From: Saprospiraceae bacterium
GTDB lineage: Bacteria > Bacteroidota > Bacteroidia > Chitinophagales > Saprospiraceae
Length of the DNA stretch: 64,000 bases
NCBI GenBank assembly: GCA_021739645.1
Contig: JAIPBL010000014.1
Coordinates: 1 to 64,000 of the forward strand
Direction of reading: 5' to 3'
The position numbers and the translations under genes were made by a program. This document shows positions 53,574-62,806 of this stretch, piece by piece. Positions within the stretch are counted from its first letter, which is position 1; every line of letters starts with the position of its first letter. The notes under the pieces were generated by a model. The model ran no database searches. It had not been told where the DNA came from and worked only from the letters and a program-made list of their open reading frames with translations.

Positions 53574-56500
53574 TTATTCGATCACCAGTTTCTTGAACAT
53601 GGCTTTTTCGCCCGATTTCACCTGAAGGATGTACACGCCAGCCGATAGTTGGCTGAACGAGAAGTCCCGGGTCAAGTGGCCGGAGCGGAAGTCGGCCTTC
53701 TCGGAAAGCAGGCGCTGGCCCAGCACGTTCGTGAAGCTCAGTTCAAGTTCCGTTTGCGGAGCGCCCTCCATCACCAGCGTGAAACGGCCGCTGTTCGGGT
53801 TCGGGAACACATCGAAGCGGCTGATGCCGGGGATGTCATCCACGCCATTGGCCTGAACAGTGATTTCAATCGTCGTGGATTCAGTCCCGCATTCGTTAGT
53901 GGCCGTCAGCGTTACCATGTACTGACCGCCTGCAGCGTAGGTGTGCACCGGATTAGGCTCCGTGCTGATAGGAGAGCCATCGCCGAAGTTCCACTCGTAG
54001 CTCGTGGCGTTGGTACTGGTGTTGTTGAAGGTCACGACGTTGAAGTTTGCCGTCCTTGTGAATGCAGGTGTTGGAACGTCACTTACCACGACAAAACCAG
54101 TTTGCTCGTAGGTGTCTGAGCCTAGTGGGTTGGTGGCGATTAGTGTCACGTTGTAGCTGCCTGCGGCAGAATAAGTTACCGTCGGGTTCATTTCTGTGGA
54201 AGTAGCTGGTGTGCCACCAGGGAAACTCCACTCGAAGGTTTGCGCATTGGCAGACGATTCGTTATTGAAGACGACTGTTATCGGGGCGCAACCAGTGGTT
54301 GGCTCCGCAGAGAAAAATGCCTGCGGGGCAGTCGTGGCTATGACTACTTGATGAGTTACCACGGATTGGCCGCACTCATTGGTGGCCGTCAGCGTCACCG
54401 TGTAAACATCGTCAGCGGTGTAGGTGTAAATTGGGTTGGCCTCCATGCTAGTGCCACCATCACCGAAGGTCCAAAGATAGCTCGTGGCGTTGGCGCTGGT
54501 GTTGGTAAACATTACCGAAGCACCATTCACGGCACTGGTGAATCCAACTGTCGGAACGGTCGAAACCGTCACGTAGCTCGTCAGCGTGTAGGTATCGCTG
54601 CCAGCGGAATTGGTCACGGTGAGCATCACGTCATACGTGCCAGCCGTGTTGTAGGTCACCACTGGGTTTTCCTGTGTGGAATTGGCTGGCATACCGCCAG
54701 GGAACGACCAAGCAAAGCTGGTGGCATTGGCGGAAGACTCGTTGTTGAAAGTAACCATCAGCGGGGCGCAACCACTTGTTTGCGCAGCAGAAAAACCAGC
54801 CGTAGGCGGCGTCACGATGCTGAACTGGCCGTTGATTTCGGTAGAACCACACTCATTGGTAGCGGTAAGCGTGACTTCATACACGCCATCAGTGGCATAA
54901 GTGTGCGATGGATTTTGCATGGTGCTGCTGCCACTGTCGCCAAAGTCCCAGGCGTAGCTGGTCGCGTTGGTGGTCATGTTGTTGAAAGTTACTGTCGTAC
55001 CGGCAACCATGCCCGTGAAACCTGCCGCTGGGGCCGTGTTTACGGTGATGTAGTTGGTCTGCGTGGAAGTGTTTTGCCCTGCCGGGTTGCTGACGGTCAG
55101 TGTCACGGTGTAAGTACCTGCCGTGTTGTAAACAACGGTCGGGTTTTCAGCCGTTGACGTCGCTGGCGTACCACCTGGGAAACTCCACGAGAAAGTCTCT
55201 GCGTTGGCGGAGGATTGGTTGCTGAACTGCACCGTCAGCGGAGCGCAGCCACTGGTCGTACTGGCGTCGAAGCCTGCCGTTGGTTGCGTGTAGGCTACGA
55301 CCGTCTGTGTGGAGGTAGCTGTGCCGCAAGCATTGGTGGAGGTTAAAACGACGGTGTAAGTGCCATCCACTGTGTAGGTATGCGATGGGTCGGCCTGTGT
55401 GCTGTTCTGGCCATCGCCAAAGTTCCAGGAGTAGCTGGTGGCACCAGCACTGGAGTTGGTGAAATTGGCGGTGAGGCCAGTGGTGGCAGCGGTGAACCCA
55501 GCGGTCGGTACTGTCCCAACGGTGATGTAGTTGGTCTGCATGGCCGTGTTCATGCCGAGCGGGTTGCTGGCTGTCAACGAAACATTGTAGCTGCCTGGCG
55601 TTGAGTAGGTTACGCTTGGATTTTGTACCGTCGAAGTCGCTGGCGTTCCGCCAGGGAACGACCAAGCCCAAGTCGTGGTGTTCGAAGACGATTGGTCCTG
55701 AAACTGCACGGTGAACGGTGCGCAGCCATTGGTTTGCATGGCGTTGAAGCCAGCCACTGGCAATGAGCTGATGGAAACTTGCTGGGTGGCAGTGGCTGTG
55801 CCGCAAGGCCCGGTTGCTGTCAATACCACCGTGTAAACACCATCTTCGGGGTAGGTATGCGATGGGTTGGTGGCCGTGCTCGTGCCGCCATCACCGAAGG
55901 TCCAAGCGTAGCTCGTGCCGTTGGTGGTGGTATTGGTGAAATTGGCGACGAACACGTTGGTCATTGCTGTGAAACCAGCGGCTGGTGGGCCTTGTGCTGT
56001 GATGTAATTGGCCAACGTGGTGGTGTCGCTGCCTGCACTGTTGGAAGCAATGAGCGTAACGCTGTAAGTGCCGGGCGTTGCGTAGCTAACACTTGGGTTC
56101 TGTGCTGTTGAAGTAGTTGGCGTTCCACCGGGGAACGACCAAGCCCATGTGGTTGCGTTGACTGATGAGCTGTTGTTGAACTGCACGGTCAGTGGCGCGC
56201 AACCAGTTGTGTTGTTTGCGGAGAAACCAGCCGTTGGCGGTGTTACGATGGTCACGGTTTGCGAAGAAGTCACCGTGCCACAGGTGTTCGTTGCGCTCAA
56301 AACGACGGTGTAAACCCCATCCGTGGCGTAGGTATGTGTCGGATTGGCAAGCGTGCTCGTGCCGCCATCGCCGAATGTCCAGCCGTAGCTGGTTGCGTTG
56401 GTGCTGGTGTTAGTAAACGTGGCCGTCGTGCCGCTGACGCTGCTGGTGTAGCCAGCCAGGGGCGTGGTGTTGACCGTGATGTAATTGGTTTGTGTGGAAG

Positions 56501-59363
56501 TATTGCTTCCAGCCGAGTTGGAAGCCGTCAATGTAACGGTATAAGTACCTGCCGTTGAATAGGTTACGCTTGGATTTTGCGCCGAAGAGGTGCCGGGTGT
56601 TCCACCAGGGAAGGTCCAGGCAAAAGTAGTGGCGTTGGCCGATGACTGGTTTGTGAACTGCACGGTCAGCGGTGCACAGCCCGTTGTGTTGTTGGCAGTA
56701 AAGCCTGCTGTCGGTGGAGTCACAATAGTCACGGTTTGCGAAGAAGTCACCGTGCCGCAGGCGTTCGTTGCACTCAAAACGACGGTGTAAACGCCATCCG
56801 TTGCGTAGGTATGTGTCGGGTTGGCAAGCGTGCTCGTGCCACCGTCACCGAAGGCCCAAGCGTAGCTGGTGGCGTTGGTGCTGGTGTTGGTGAACGTGGC
56901 CGTCGTGCCGCTGACGCTGCTGGTGTAGCCAGCCACGGGGGTAGTGTTGGCTATGACGTAGTTGGTCTGCGTCAACGTGTCCGAACCAGCCGGGTTGGTG
57001 ACGACGAGCGTCACATCATAACTGCCCGCAGTGGTATAAACTACGGTTGGGTTTTGCATCGTGGAGGTGCTTGGCGTCCCTCCGGGAAATGTCCACGCAT
57101 AGGAGTTTGCGCCACTGGACGTGCTGGTGAAATTCACCGTTAGCGGTGTGCAGCCCGAAGTGGTGTTTGCCGTAAAGCCCGCTACTGGAGGCACCAGTAT
57201 GGTTATCGCTCTTATTTTGAAAGCACTTCCGCACGTGTTTGTAACGGTCAGCGTAACGCCGTAAGAGCCGCCAGCGGCATAGGTATGTGACGGGTTGGCA
57301 AGCGTACTACTTCCGCCATCCCCAAAATCCCAGCTGTACAAGATGGTGCCACTGCCGGGTGGGTTGGTGACGGTGCTGGTAAAGTTGGCGGTGTTGCCAT
57401 TTATTACAGAGGTGAAGTCAACGGTCGGCTTGTCTCCGACCGTTATAAACCCGGTTTTGGTTTCGTTGTCACCACCTGCTGGGTTGGTCACTGTCAATGA
57501 AACGGTGTAAGAACCAGGTGCGTTGTAGGTGACAGATGGAAATTGCTGTACTGAACTGCTTGGTGTTCCACCGGGGAAGTTCCAGCTCCAAGTAAGGGAG
57601 TTGGGAGAGCTTAGGTCAACGAAGCTGACGCTCAATGGGGCACAGCCTGTGGTTGGTGTAGCTGTAAAATCCGCCGTTGGTACTACATAAACTGGAATGG
57701 AGGTCAAGGTAGTTACCGTGCCGCAGGCGTTGGTAACACTCAATGTCACATCATAAATTCCATCTATAGCGTACGTGTGGGTCGGGTTAGGTTGTGTGCT
57801 GGTGCCACCATCTCCAAAATTCCAAAGGTAGCTGGTGCCATTGGTGGAGGTATTGGTAAAAATCAACGTCAAGCCAGCCTGTGACCACGTGAAACTGGCA
57901 ATTGGGGATGCCAGCACCGTGATAAAACCAGTTTTGGTAACGCTATTTGAACCAACGGTATTAGTCGCCACCAGTGTGACATTGTAAGTGCCTGGGGTTG
58001 CATAAACAACCGTTGGGTTTTGCTGTGAAGAAGACGCTGGTGAGCCACCGGGAAACGTCCAGTTCCAAGCAATTGGATTGTTGGTAGTAAGGTCAGTGAA
58101 ATCGACTGTCAGCGGATTGCAGCCAGTGGTTGGCGTTCCCGAAAAATTGGCTACTGGTGGCTGTGAACTGGTGCAAGTACCCAGACAGCTTCGTGTAGGA
58201 TAATAGTTATTGATGGAGTTTTGTGACGCACTTGACCAAGTAGTGCTGCAGCTCACGCTAGGCTGCATGATGAAACCGGAATTGGGCGCATCGTGTCCTG
58301 CACTAAAGTTGTGGCCTATTTCATGGCCAGTCATCACCCTAAGTAAGCAGCCGGTTGACGTAAACTGGGATACAACATGGTAGCGATTTGAGGTACAAAC
58401 TGCACTAACCCACGCTATGCCTACTGTTCCTCCATCCAGGTTTCGCTTTGTCCAAAGTTGTCCTATATCGTGGGTAGCACTGAACCCGCCAGGACCCCAA
58501 CTAGTGAAACTGTTGAGTAAGGTTCCGGCATTGTTGGAGTTGGTCCAAGGATCTGTTGCAGGAGGGGCTACAACGAACTGTTCTACAATGTTGAAATGCA
58601 ATTCATCATTGAACTCATTATCGTAATTGGTTTGCACATCGTTCATTACACCGAAGGTGAAAGCGTTGACCGCTGCTACTGAGCCGTGGAAGTTAAACAT
58701 GGAGAGGTCAGCGGCGATGGCAAGCTCAATTTCTACGCAAGCCATCATCTTTTCGGCGTCATGGCCATGGTGCTCCATGAGTTCTTCAGGATGCAGTTCT
58801 TCCATTTTATCCTGCATTTCCAGCGCTCCGCATTTGTGCTCGCCATTGTCGGGCTTAACAGCGGCGCTAGAATAAACGATAAACTGGTCTTTGGAAGCGC
58901 CTGGCACAAAATACCAGAGTGGCTCAATGAAATAAGTTTCACTGCCCTCCTCGAAGTAGCCATAAATGAATTCATCGCTAAGGGTAAGGGCAACCGTCCA
59001 TCCCGCCTGATTTGGCAACTGGCCACGGTAGGTCATGATGCCATCGCTGGCCGGGGTTGATTTCACGCCTTCGTCCGTCAGGATGCTTGTGATGTAATTA
59101 GTGCTTCGGAGGTCTCGTTTTTGGAGCATGATGTCCCAATCGTGGTCGCCCAGTTCAAGGTGAAACGAGGACTCATCGCCGGCATTCATTGTAAAACTGC
59201 TCAGTGCTTTTGCGTCAATCTGGTAAATTTCCCAGTCGTAAAACTGGTCGGCGATCTCCTGATGAGGGGCATTTGTCAATGGGACTCCTTGAAAGACAGG
59301 CTTTTGCGCAAAAACAGTTGTCACGGAGAACAACACTATTAGTGAAGTAAGGAACCGAATCAT
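53574..59363 (-). CDS. Reprolysin-like metalloprotease with 18 PKD domains and T9SS signal
   Basis: About 1929 residues. A signal peptide (about 1-19, ending FAQ) leads to a propeptide-like region and an M12-type zinc protease domain (about 180-395). The active site GHEIGHNFSAGHD (near 343) has HExxHxxxxxHD with the Met-turn in SGFIMQP. About 400-1830 holds 18 PKD domains in nine alternating pairs: type A (xTGCxPLxVxF and WxFPGGTPxxS) and type B (TSYxWxFGDGGTS and ATNxCG). Type A lacks the usual GDG and type B has it. The end (VFPNPNSGRFTLVM, GVYILQVKSGEKAMFKKLVIE-like) is a T9SS type A sorting domain. It is probably a long surface-anchored or secreted protease. ATG at 59363 starts the signal; the frame runs back to 59426. 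Confidence 0.92.
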   Translation of the reverse strand: MIRFLTSLIVLFSVTTVFAQKPVFQGVPLTNAPHQEIADQFYDWEIYQIDAKALSSFTMNAGDESSFHLELGDHDWDIMLQKRDLRSTNYITSILTDEGVKSTPASDGIMTYRGQLPNQAGWTVALTLSDEFIYGYFEEGSETYFIEPLWYFVPGASKDQFIVYSSAAVKPDNGEHKCGALEMQDKMEELHPEELMEHHGHDAEKMMACVEIELAIAADLSMFNFHGSVAAVNAFTFGVMNDVQTNYDNEFNDELHFNIVEQFVVAPPATDPWTNSNNAGTLLNSFTSWGPGGFSATHDIGQLWTKRNLDGGTVGIAWVSAVCTSNRYHVVSQFTSTGCLLRVMTGHEIGHNFSAGHDAPNSGFIMQPSVSCSTTWSSASQNSINNYYPTRSCLGTCTSSQPPVANFSGTPTTGCNPLTVDFTDLTTNNPIAWNWTFPGGSPASSSQQNPTVVYATPGTYNVTLVATNTVGSNSVTKTGFITVLASPIASFTWSQAGLTLIFTNTSTNGTSYLWNFGDGGTSTQPNPTHTYAIDGIYDVTLSVTNACGTVTTLTSIPVYVVPTADFTATPTTGCAPLSVSFVDLSSPNSLTWSWNFPGGTPSSSVQQFPSVTYNAPGSYTVSLTVTNPAGGDNETKTGFITVGDKPTVDFTSVINGNTANFTSTVTNPPGSGTILYSWDFGDGGSSTLANPSHTYAAGGSYGVTLTVTNTCGSAFKIRAITILVPPVAGFTANTTSGCTPLTVNFTSTSSGANSYAWTFPGGTPSTSTMQNPTVVYTTAGSYDVTLVVTNPAGSDTLTQTNYVIANTTPVAGYTSSVSGTTATFTNTSTNATSYAWAFGDGGTSTLANPTHTYATDGVYTVVLSATNACGTVTSSQTVTIVTPPTAGFTANNTTGCAPLTVQFTNQSSANATTFAWTFPGGTPGTSSAQNPSVTYSTAGTYTVTLTASNSAGSNTSTQTNYITVNTTPLAGYTSSVSGTTATFTNTSTNATSYGWTFGDGGTSTLANPTHTYATDGVYTVVLSATNTCGTVTSSQTVTIVTPPTAGFSANNTTGCAPLTVQFNNSSSVNATTWAWSFPGGTPTTSTAQNPSVSYATPGTYSVTLIASNSAGSDTTTLANYITAQGPPAAGFTAMTNVFVANFTNTTTNGTSYAWTFGDGGTSTATNPSHTYPEDGVYTVVLTATGPCGTATATQQVSISSLPVAGFNAMQTNGCAPFTVQFQDQSSSNTTTWAWSFPGGTPATSTVQNPSVTYSTPGSYNVSLTASNPLGMNTAMQTNYITVGTVPTAGFTAATTGLTANFTNSSAGATSYSWNFGDGQNSTQADPSHTYTVDGTYTVVLTSTNACGTATSTQTVVAYTQPTAGFDASTTSGCAPLTVQFSNQSSANAETFSWSFPGGTPATSTAENPTVVYNTAGTYTVTLTVSNPAGQNTSTQTNYITVNTAPAAGFTGMVAGTTVTFNNMTTNATSYAWDFGDSGSSTMQNPSHTYATDGVYEVTLTATNECGSTEINGQFSIVTPPTAGFSAAQTSGCAPLMVTFNNESSANATSFAWSFPGGMPANSTQENPVVTYNTAGTYDVMLTVTNSAGSDTYTLTSYVTVSTVPTVGFTSAVNGASVMFTNTSANATSYLWTFGDGGTSMEANPIYTYTADDVYTVTLTATNECGQSVVTHQVVIATTAPQAFFSAEPTTGCAPITVVFNNESSANAQTFEWSFPGGTPATSTEMNPTVTYSAAGSYNVTLIATNPLGSDTYEQTGFVVVSDVPTPAFTRTANFNVVTFNNTSTNATSYEWNFGDGSPISTEPNPVHTYAAGGQYMVTLTATNECGTESTTIEITVQANGVDDIPGISRFDVFPNPNSGRFTLVMEGAPQTELELSFTNVLGQRLLSEKADFRSGHLTRDFSFSQLSAGVYILQVKSGEKAMFKKLVIE
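56251..56977. repeat. 477-bp near-identical unit in the PKD array
   Basis: gtcacggtttgcgaagaag begins at 56251 and again at 56728, a period of 477 bp (159 codons, one A/B PKD pair). Neighbouring pairs are less alike, pointing to a recent duplication or conversion here. Confidence 0.75.
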
Positions 59364-59452
59364 GGTGTGAATTTGAATTAATTGATTGAGTGATGTAATT
59401 ATGTTAAAAAAGCTATTCGTAACCAATTTGACCTATTCATCGAATTGATTAC

Positions 59453-59460
59453 CAAAGGTA
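59453..59460 (-). promoter_or_regulatory. Putative -7 element (TACCTTTG) of the PKD gene
   Basis: The minus strand reads TACCTTTG, a full match, about 90 nt before the ATG. The nearest TTTG upstream is about 32 nt away, so the -33 part is missing or atypical. Confidence 0.35.
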
Positions 59461-59817
59461 TGTCGCTTGATTTGAGATTGTTTTTTGATGGGCAAACACT
59501 GAGCAGTTTTGGAGTATCGCTGCACAAAGCGCTGCAGCGGGTCTAATTTTAAGAGCAGTTGAGAGTAGCTTGGGTGAATTTTTGGCAAAAATATCAACTT
59601 GTTCTTGGATTCAAAAGCTTGGGTCAAAGCATGCTGCCTAATGCGCCACCAAATTGGAAATGTTCATGGAAGAGCTTTTTCCTAGCCAAAACCGTGCAAG
59701 TTTTCTTATTGTCAAAGGATTGAAACGTATTTTCGGGTAAAAGTAACAAATGAAGGTAAGTCATCTATCATGAGGTTACTGAAACAGGTGCAATAGCGGC
59801 CCAAAAGGTTGCAGTAA

Positions 59818-59850
59818 TTGTCTGGGATTTGCCATAAAACACTATCTTTG
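59818..59850 (+). promoter_or_regulatory. Putative promoter of the lipoprotein gene
   Basis: TTG (59818-59820), 22 nt, TATCTTTG (59843-59850). The -7 match is full. The ATG lies 50 nt downstream. Confidence 0.45.
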
Positions 59851-59900
59851 CTATCCCTCCTTGGTTGTTGCTTTTTCCACAAACAAAAATATTAAAAGCC

Positions 59901-60956
59901 ATGAATACTAGATTTGTCCCTGCGACACTCTTGGCCATTGCCCTCCTGCTCAGCTCCTGCCAGCGCCCGCTCATCGTTGACGACGACAGTTCTGGACCCG
60001 ATGCCGCTTGGGAGTTAGTTGACTATAAGTCGAACGCCTATATCCAAGGACTTTATGCAACGCCTTTCGAGCTGTACGTCATTACCGAAAACACATTTGC
60101 CCGGCTAGATGCAAACCTCGAAATCATCGAAAAAAGAGAATTCCCGGTCTCCAATAGCCTCCCAGCCATGAGTGACAATGTTTTTGTCCGCCTGACGACC
60201 AATGCCCAAAATAGGCAGGTCATCGAGTTCAATCTTGCCCGAACTGCCTCCGAAATCTTCAGGGTGCAGGTCGATACACTACCCACTCCCACGGGCAATT
60301 CGCTTGACATTGAGCCCCTCACAAATACACTTGGTGCCTTCAGTGCTGATGGCACGCTGTTCCTAATGGCCGCAAGAGTGCTGCCTGCCCGGTATTACGC
60401 ACTGTACTTGTTTGATATCAAGCTGAATGTGCAGCACAACTCCTTTGTTTCGGTGAAAATGGTCAAACGCATTGACCTGACCGACCTTGACGCAAACGTG
60501 GACGGTGCTGTCAAGAGCATCAAATTCCAAGGCGGCAATTTCTACCTCGCAACCCAACAAGGTGCTTGGCGCATTACGCCCACCGGGGTCGCTTCCAAAC
60601 AGTTTGCACAGTGGAAAGAAGACTGCTTCTCGTGGCTCGGCGACCTCTACATGACGGGTACGGTGGACTATGACCTCGACAAAAGTGTTGACAACGGCCT
60701 TTCTTGGGAACGCATGAATTTTGGTTCGGAGCTGCGGCATGTCACCGTGGCGGATACCGTCATTTTCACCCAAACACTGCCCGGCAAGTATTTTGGCGTC
60801 ATACCCAAGGATTTTAAGAAGGCGAAAGCCATCGTCTATCCGTCCGGCACGGCATTGAATACCTCCCTTTTTTATGGCTTGGCCTATTTTAACGACCGAT
60901 ATTATTTTAGCATTGATAAGGATATTTATGTAACGGATAAGGTAAAAACGAACTAA
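59901..60956 (+). CDS. Lipoprotein with propeller-like repeats, function unknown
   Basis: About 351 residues. The signal is a clear lipoprotein one (LLLSSC, Cys at about 20) and is followed by an acidic spacer (VDDDSSGPD). The body has repeated beta units such as GLYATPFELYVITENTFARL, SFVSVKMVKRIDL and GGNFYLATQQGAWRITPTG, which suggest a six- or seven-bladed propeller, though no named repeat is matched. No catalytic motif is seen. ATG at 59901 is chosen because it starts the signal; a TTG at 59865 is in frame. A long hairpin begins right after the stop codon. Confidence 0.72.
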   Translation: MNTRFVPATLLAIALLLSSCQRPLIVDDDSSGPDAAWELVDYKSNAYIQGLYATPFELYVITENTFARLDANLEIIEKREFPVSNSLPAMSDNVFVRLTTNAQNRQVIEFNLARTASEIFRVQVDTLPTPTGNSLDIEPLTNTLGAFSADGTLFLMAARVLPARYYALYLFDIKLNVQHNSFVSVKMVKRIDLTDLDANVDGAVKSIKFQGGNFYLATQQGAWRITPTGVASKQFAQWKEDCFSWLGDLYMTGTVDYDLDKSVDNGLSWERMNFGSELRHVTVADTVIFTQTLPGKYFGVIPKDFKKAKAIVYPSGTALNTSLFYGLAYFNDRYYFSIDKDIYVTDKVKTN

Positions 60957-60960
60957 TATT

Positions 60961-61002
60961 GCCATATTGGCAGTTAATTTTTAAATTAATTGCCAATATG
61001 GC
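60961..61002. terminator. Large hairpin after the lipoprotein gene
   Basis: The 20-nt arms at 60961-60980 and 60983-61002 match with a single G-U type difference around a 2-nt loop. It begins 5 nt after the stop codon. There is no T-run, so it may stabilise or process the RNA instead of ending it. Confidence 0.6.
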
Positions 61003-61158
61003 AGACACATTATGTTGTTTTATGCCATTTTTTCTCAAAAAATCGATTGGAACGCAGTTTGAACAGCGTGGAATTGTCAATGGGTTTTGAGGGCTTGAAA
61101 AACTTCATTTCCTCTAAAACCTTGAAATCAAATTTTTAAAAACTAAAATTCCACGAGT

Positions 61159-61617
61159 ATGAACCTGATTAGTTTTGTTCCGACCCACGGCAGAAAAATT
61201 GCCACCGCTCCAGTTTTTGAGAGCATGTTCAACGAGTTCTTCAACCATGATTTCCCAGTTTCGTTCCGCAATGGCGCTGTGCAAAAAAGCCCAGCGGTCA
61301 ACGTTGTCGAGTCGAAGGATGCCTACCGCCTTGAGGTGGCCGCTCCCGGCCTCACCAAGGAAGACTTTGAGGTAAAAGTGGACAAAGACCAGCTGACCAT
61401 TTCCGCAAAAAAGGAAGTGTCCAAGACCGAAGAGAACGGCGAAAAGTACACCCGCAGGGAGTTCAGCTTTTTCGAGTTCAACCGCAGCTTCCACCTTCCA
61501 GAGACCGTTGACGCCGCCAACATCAAGGCCAGCTACGAGAACGGGGTGCTGCATGTGACTTTGGAGAAAAAGCCGGAAGCCAAGCCGCAGCCAGCTAGGG
61601 TGATTGAGATTGGCTAG
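61159..61617 (+). CDS. Hsp20/alpha-crystallin small heat-shock protein
   Basis: A 152-residue small heat-shock protein. The alpha-crystallin domain spans about 40-140: AVNVVESKDAYRLEVAAPG, LTKEDFEVKVDKDQLTISAKK, REFSFFEFNRSFHLPETVD, and the conserved ASYENGVLHVTLEKK near 128 (A-x-x-x-n-GvL). A short C-terminal tail ends PARVIEIG, containing the I/V-x-I motif used for oligomer assembly. It holds unfolding proteins for ATP-dependent chaperones. I saw no CIRCE or other known heat-shock operator in the 200-nt leader region. A strong terminator follows. Confidence 0.95.
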   Translation: MNLISFVPTHGRKIATAPVFESMFNEFFNHDFPVSFRNGAVQKSPAVNVVESKDAYRLEVAAPGLTKEDFEVKVDKDQLTISAKKEVSKTEENGEKYTRREFSFFEFNRSFHLPETVDAANIKASYENGVLHVTLEKKPEAKPQPARVIEIG

Positions 61618-61650
61618 CGTTTAAGCACTGAAATATTGGAAAAGAAAGAT

Positions 61651-61694
61651 AAAAAATCTCGAATTTTTGAAACCTCAAAAATTTGAGATTTTTT
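61651..61694 (+). terminator. Terminator of the Hsp20 gene
   Basis: Arms of 20 nt (61651-61670 and 61675-61694) pair with one G-U difference around a 4-nt loop, ending in a run of six T. It is 33 nt past the stop codon. Confidence 0.88.
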
Positions 61695-62012
61695 ATGCAA
61701 TTTATTGCCTATTAGGCATTTATGGCTTATTTCACCTTTTGTGCCCTGTTCTTTCTGTTCTTCTTTACTGCTGCTGGAACCAACCTTAATCGCTGCCTCC
61801 AACAACGCTACCGTTCAAACTTTCAGCTTCAGCGGCTCGCTGTTTGCGGTGAGCAACAAAAACACCACCGCCATGAGTCGCACGGCTTTCTACTGCCTGT
61901 GCGGCGAATACGCCTAGGTGCGGGGTCATGCGCCTATCTGAATGGTCTGCAAGTTATAAGACCTTGCGGCTCCAAAATTGTTTGGTGAAAAATGCGCCGG
62001 AAGCGGCAATGG

Positions 62013-62079
62013 ATTGACGATTTACGAGTGGGGGCATCAGCTGAAATTTAGCTGATGCCCCCACTCGTAAATCATCAAT
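62013..62079. repeat. 30-bp near-perfect inverted repeat
   Basis: Arms at 62019-62042 and 62050-62073 pair perfectly over 24 bp with a 7-nt loop (gaaattt). With one mismatch the pairing extends to 62013 and 62079. The outer part shares atcatcaatcgtaaa (62071-62085) with 62885-62899 at the bshA stop codon. It lies 15 nt past the stop of the TonB_C-like gene. Confidence 0.85.
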
Positions 62080-62094
62080 CGTAAATGCCTTCAC

Positions 62095-62640
62095 TTATTT
62101 TTTAAAGTACACTGGCACTACCACGATGCTCTTGACGGTGACCCCATCCTGAATGGCAGGGTGCCACTCGTCCAGCTCTGCCACCAAATTGACGGCTTTT
62201 TGGATGCAAGGTGGGCATAAAACAGGTTGCTTGACCACCTGGTAGCCGTTCACCTTCCCGTTTGTTTGCACCTCAAAAGTCACGTACTCCACGCCGCTGT
62301 AGCCTCGTGGGAGGTTGAAGCCGGGGAGTTCCACGTCCTTGAGTTTTTCCGCTATCAATGATTCGGTGCAAGCGCCGGGAGCAGTCGTTTCATTGCAAGC
62401 CGTGGAACAAACCGGGCCGTGGCCAGTGGCTGCCTTGGTGGTAGCTGCTGCCATACCTCCCTTGGCGGTAAAGTCAGTTGCCAGGTATTTGAAGGAATAT
62501 GCCGGGGACTTGTACCATTGGTCTGCCGTTTCCTTCCAGGAGAAGGGGTGGTTGGTCTTGCCAGTTTGGGCATGGGCTGAAGTAAGGAAGCCGAGAAAAA
62601 GGATGGGCAAGGCAAGCCTTGACATTTGAAGGAGGTTCAT
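62095..62640 (-). CDS. Secreted TonB_C-like protein
   Basis: A 181-residue protein with a signal peptide (about 1-24, LTSAHAQ). A middle segment has several cysteines (GPVCSTACNETTAPGACTE). The C-terminal domain (about 105-181) resembles the TonB C-terminal fold: GVEYVTFEVQTNGKVNGYQV, VNLVAELDEWHPAI, and VKSIVVVPVYFK. No membrane anchor or Pro-rich linker is seen, so it is not a normal TonB; free TonB_C proteins are common in Bacteroidota. An additional CPPC pair (VLCPPC, about 138-141) is unusual for the fold. Function unknown. Confidence 0.72.
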   Translation of the reverse strand: MNLLQMSRLALPILFLGFLTSAHAQTGKTNHPFSWKETADQWYKSPAYSFKYLATDFTAKGGMAAATTKAATGHGPVCSTACNETTAPGACTESLIAEKLKDVELPGFNLPRGYSGVEYVTFEVQTNGKVNGYQVVKQPVLCPPCIQKAVNLVAELDEWHPAIQDGVTVKSIVVVPVYFKK

Positions 62641-62806
62641 AGTATTCGATTTTGGTTAAAAAAATTGTGGGTCGTCGGCGTCTATCCTTTGTTCTAACGC
62701 TAGAAACAGGTTTGTTTATTGCATGTTCGGTCAATTGGAAGTTAAAACCTCCAGGACTTGGTTTTTCATCAATAAAATTTGCATTGTCATTTTGGAACGA
62801 TGAACG

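Larger units (their letters stand above)
59364..59900. other. Divergent intergenic region
   Basis: A 537-nt region between the PKD protease and the lipoprotein gene. It carries the minus-strand -7 match at 59453-59460 and a plus-strand promoter candidate at 59818-59850. The rest shows no frame with coding character and no RNA gene that I recognise. Confidence 0.5.
61618..62094. other. Intergenic region with doubtful small frames
   Basis: A 477-nt stretch. After the Hsp20 terminator, two overlapping frames run at 61705-61917 and 61722-61988. The first has codon use like a real gene at its end (NATVQTFSFSGSLFAVSNK), and the second begins like a signal peptide (MAYFTFCALFFLFFF). Neither is a confident gene; they may be a frameshifted remnant. 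A 30-bp near-perfect inverted repeat follows at 62013-62079. Confidence 0.4.

Noticed and set aside
54240..55157. 305-codon frame opposite the PKD array
   Set aside because: Shadow of repeated PKD coding sequence; the protein has no recognisable features.
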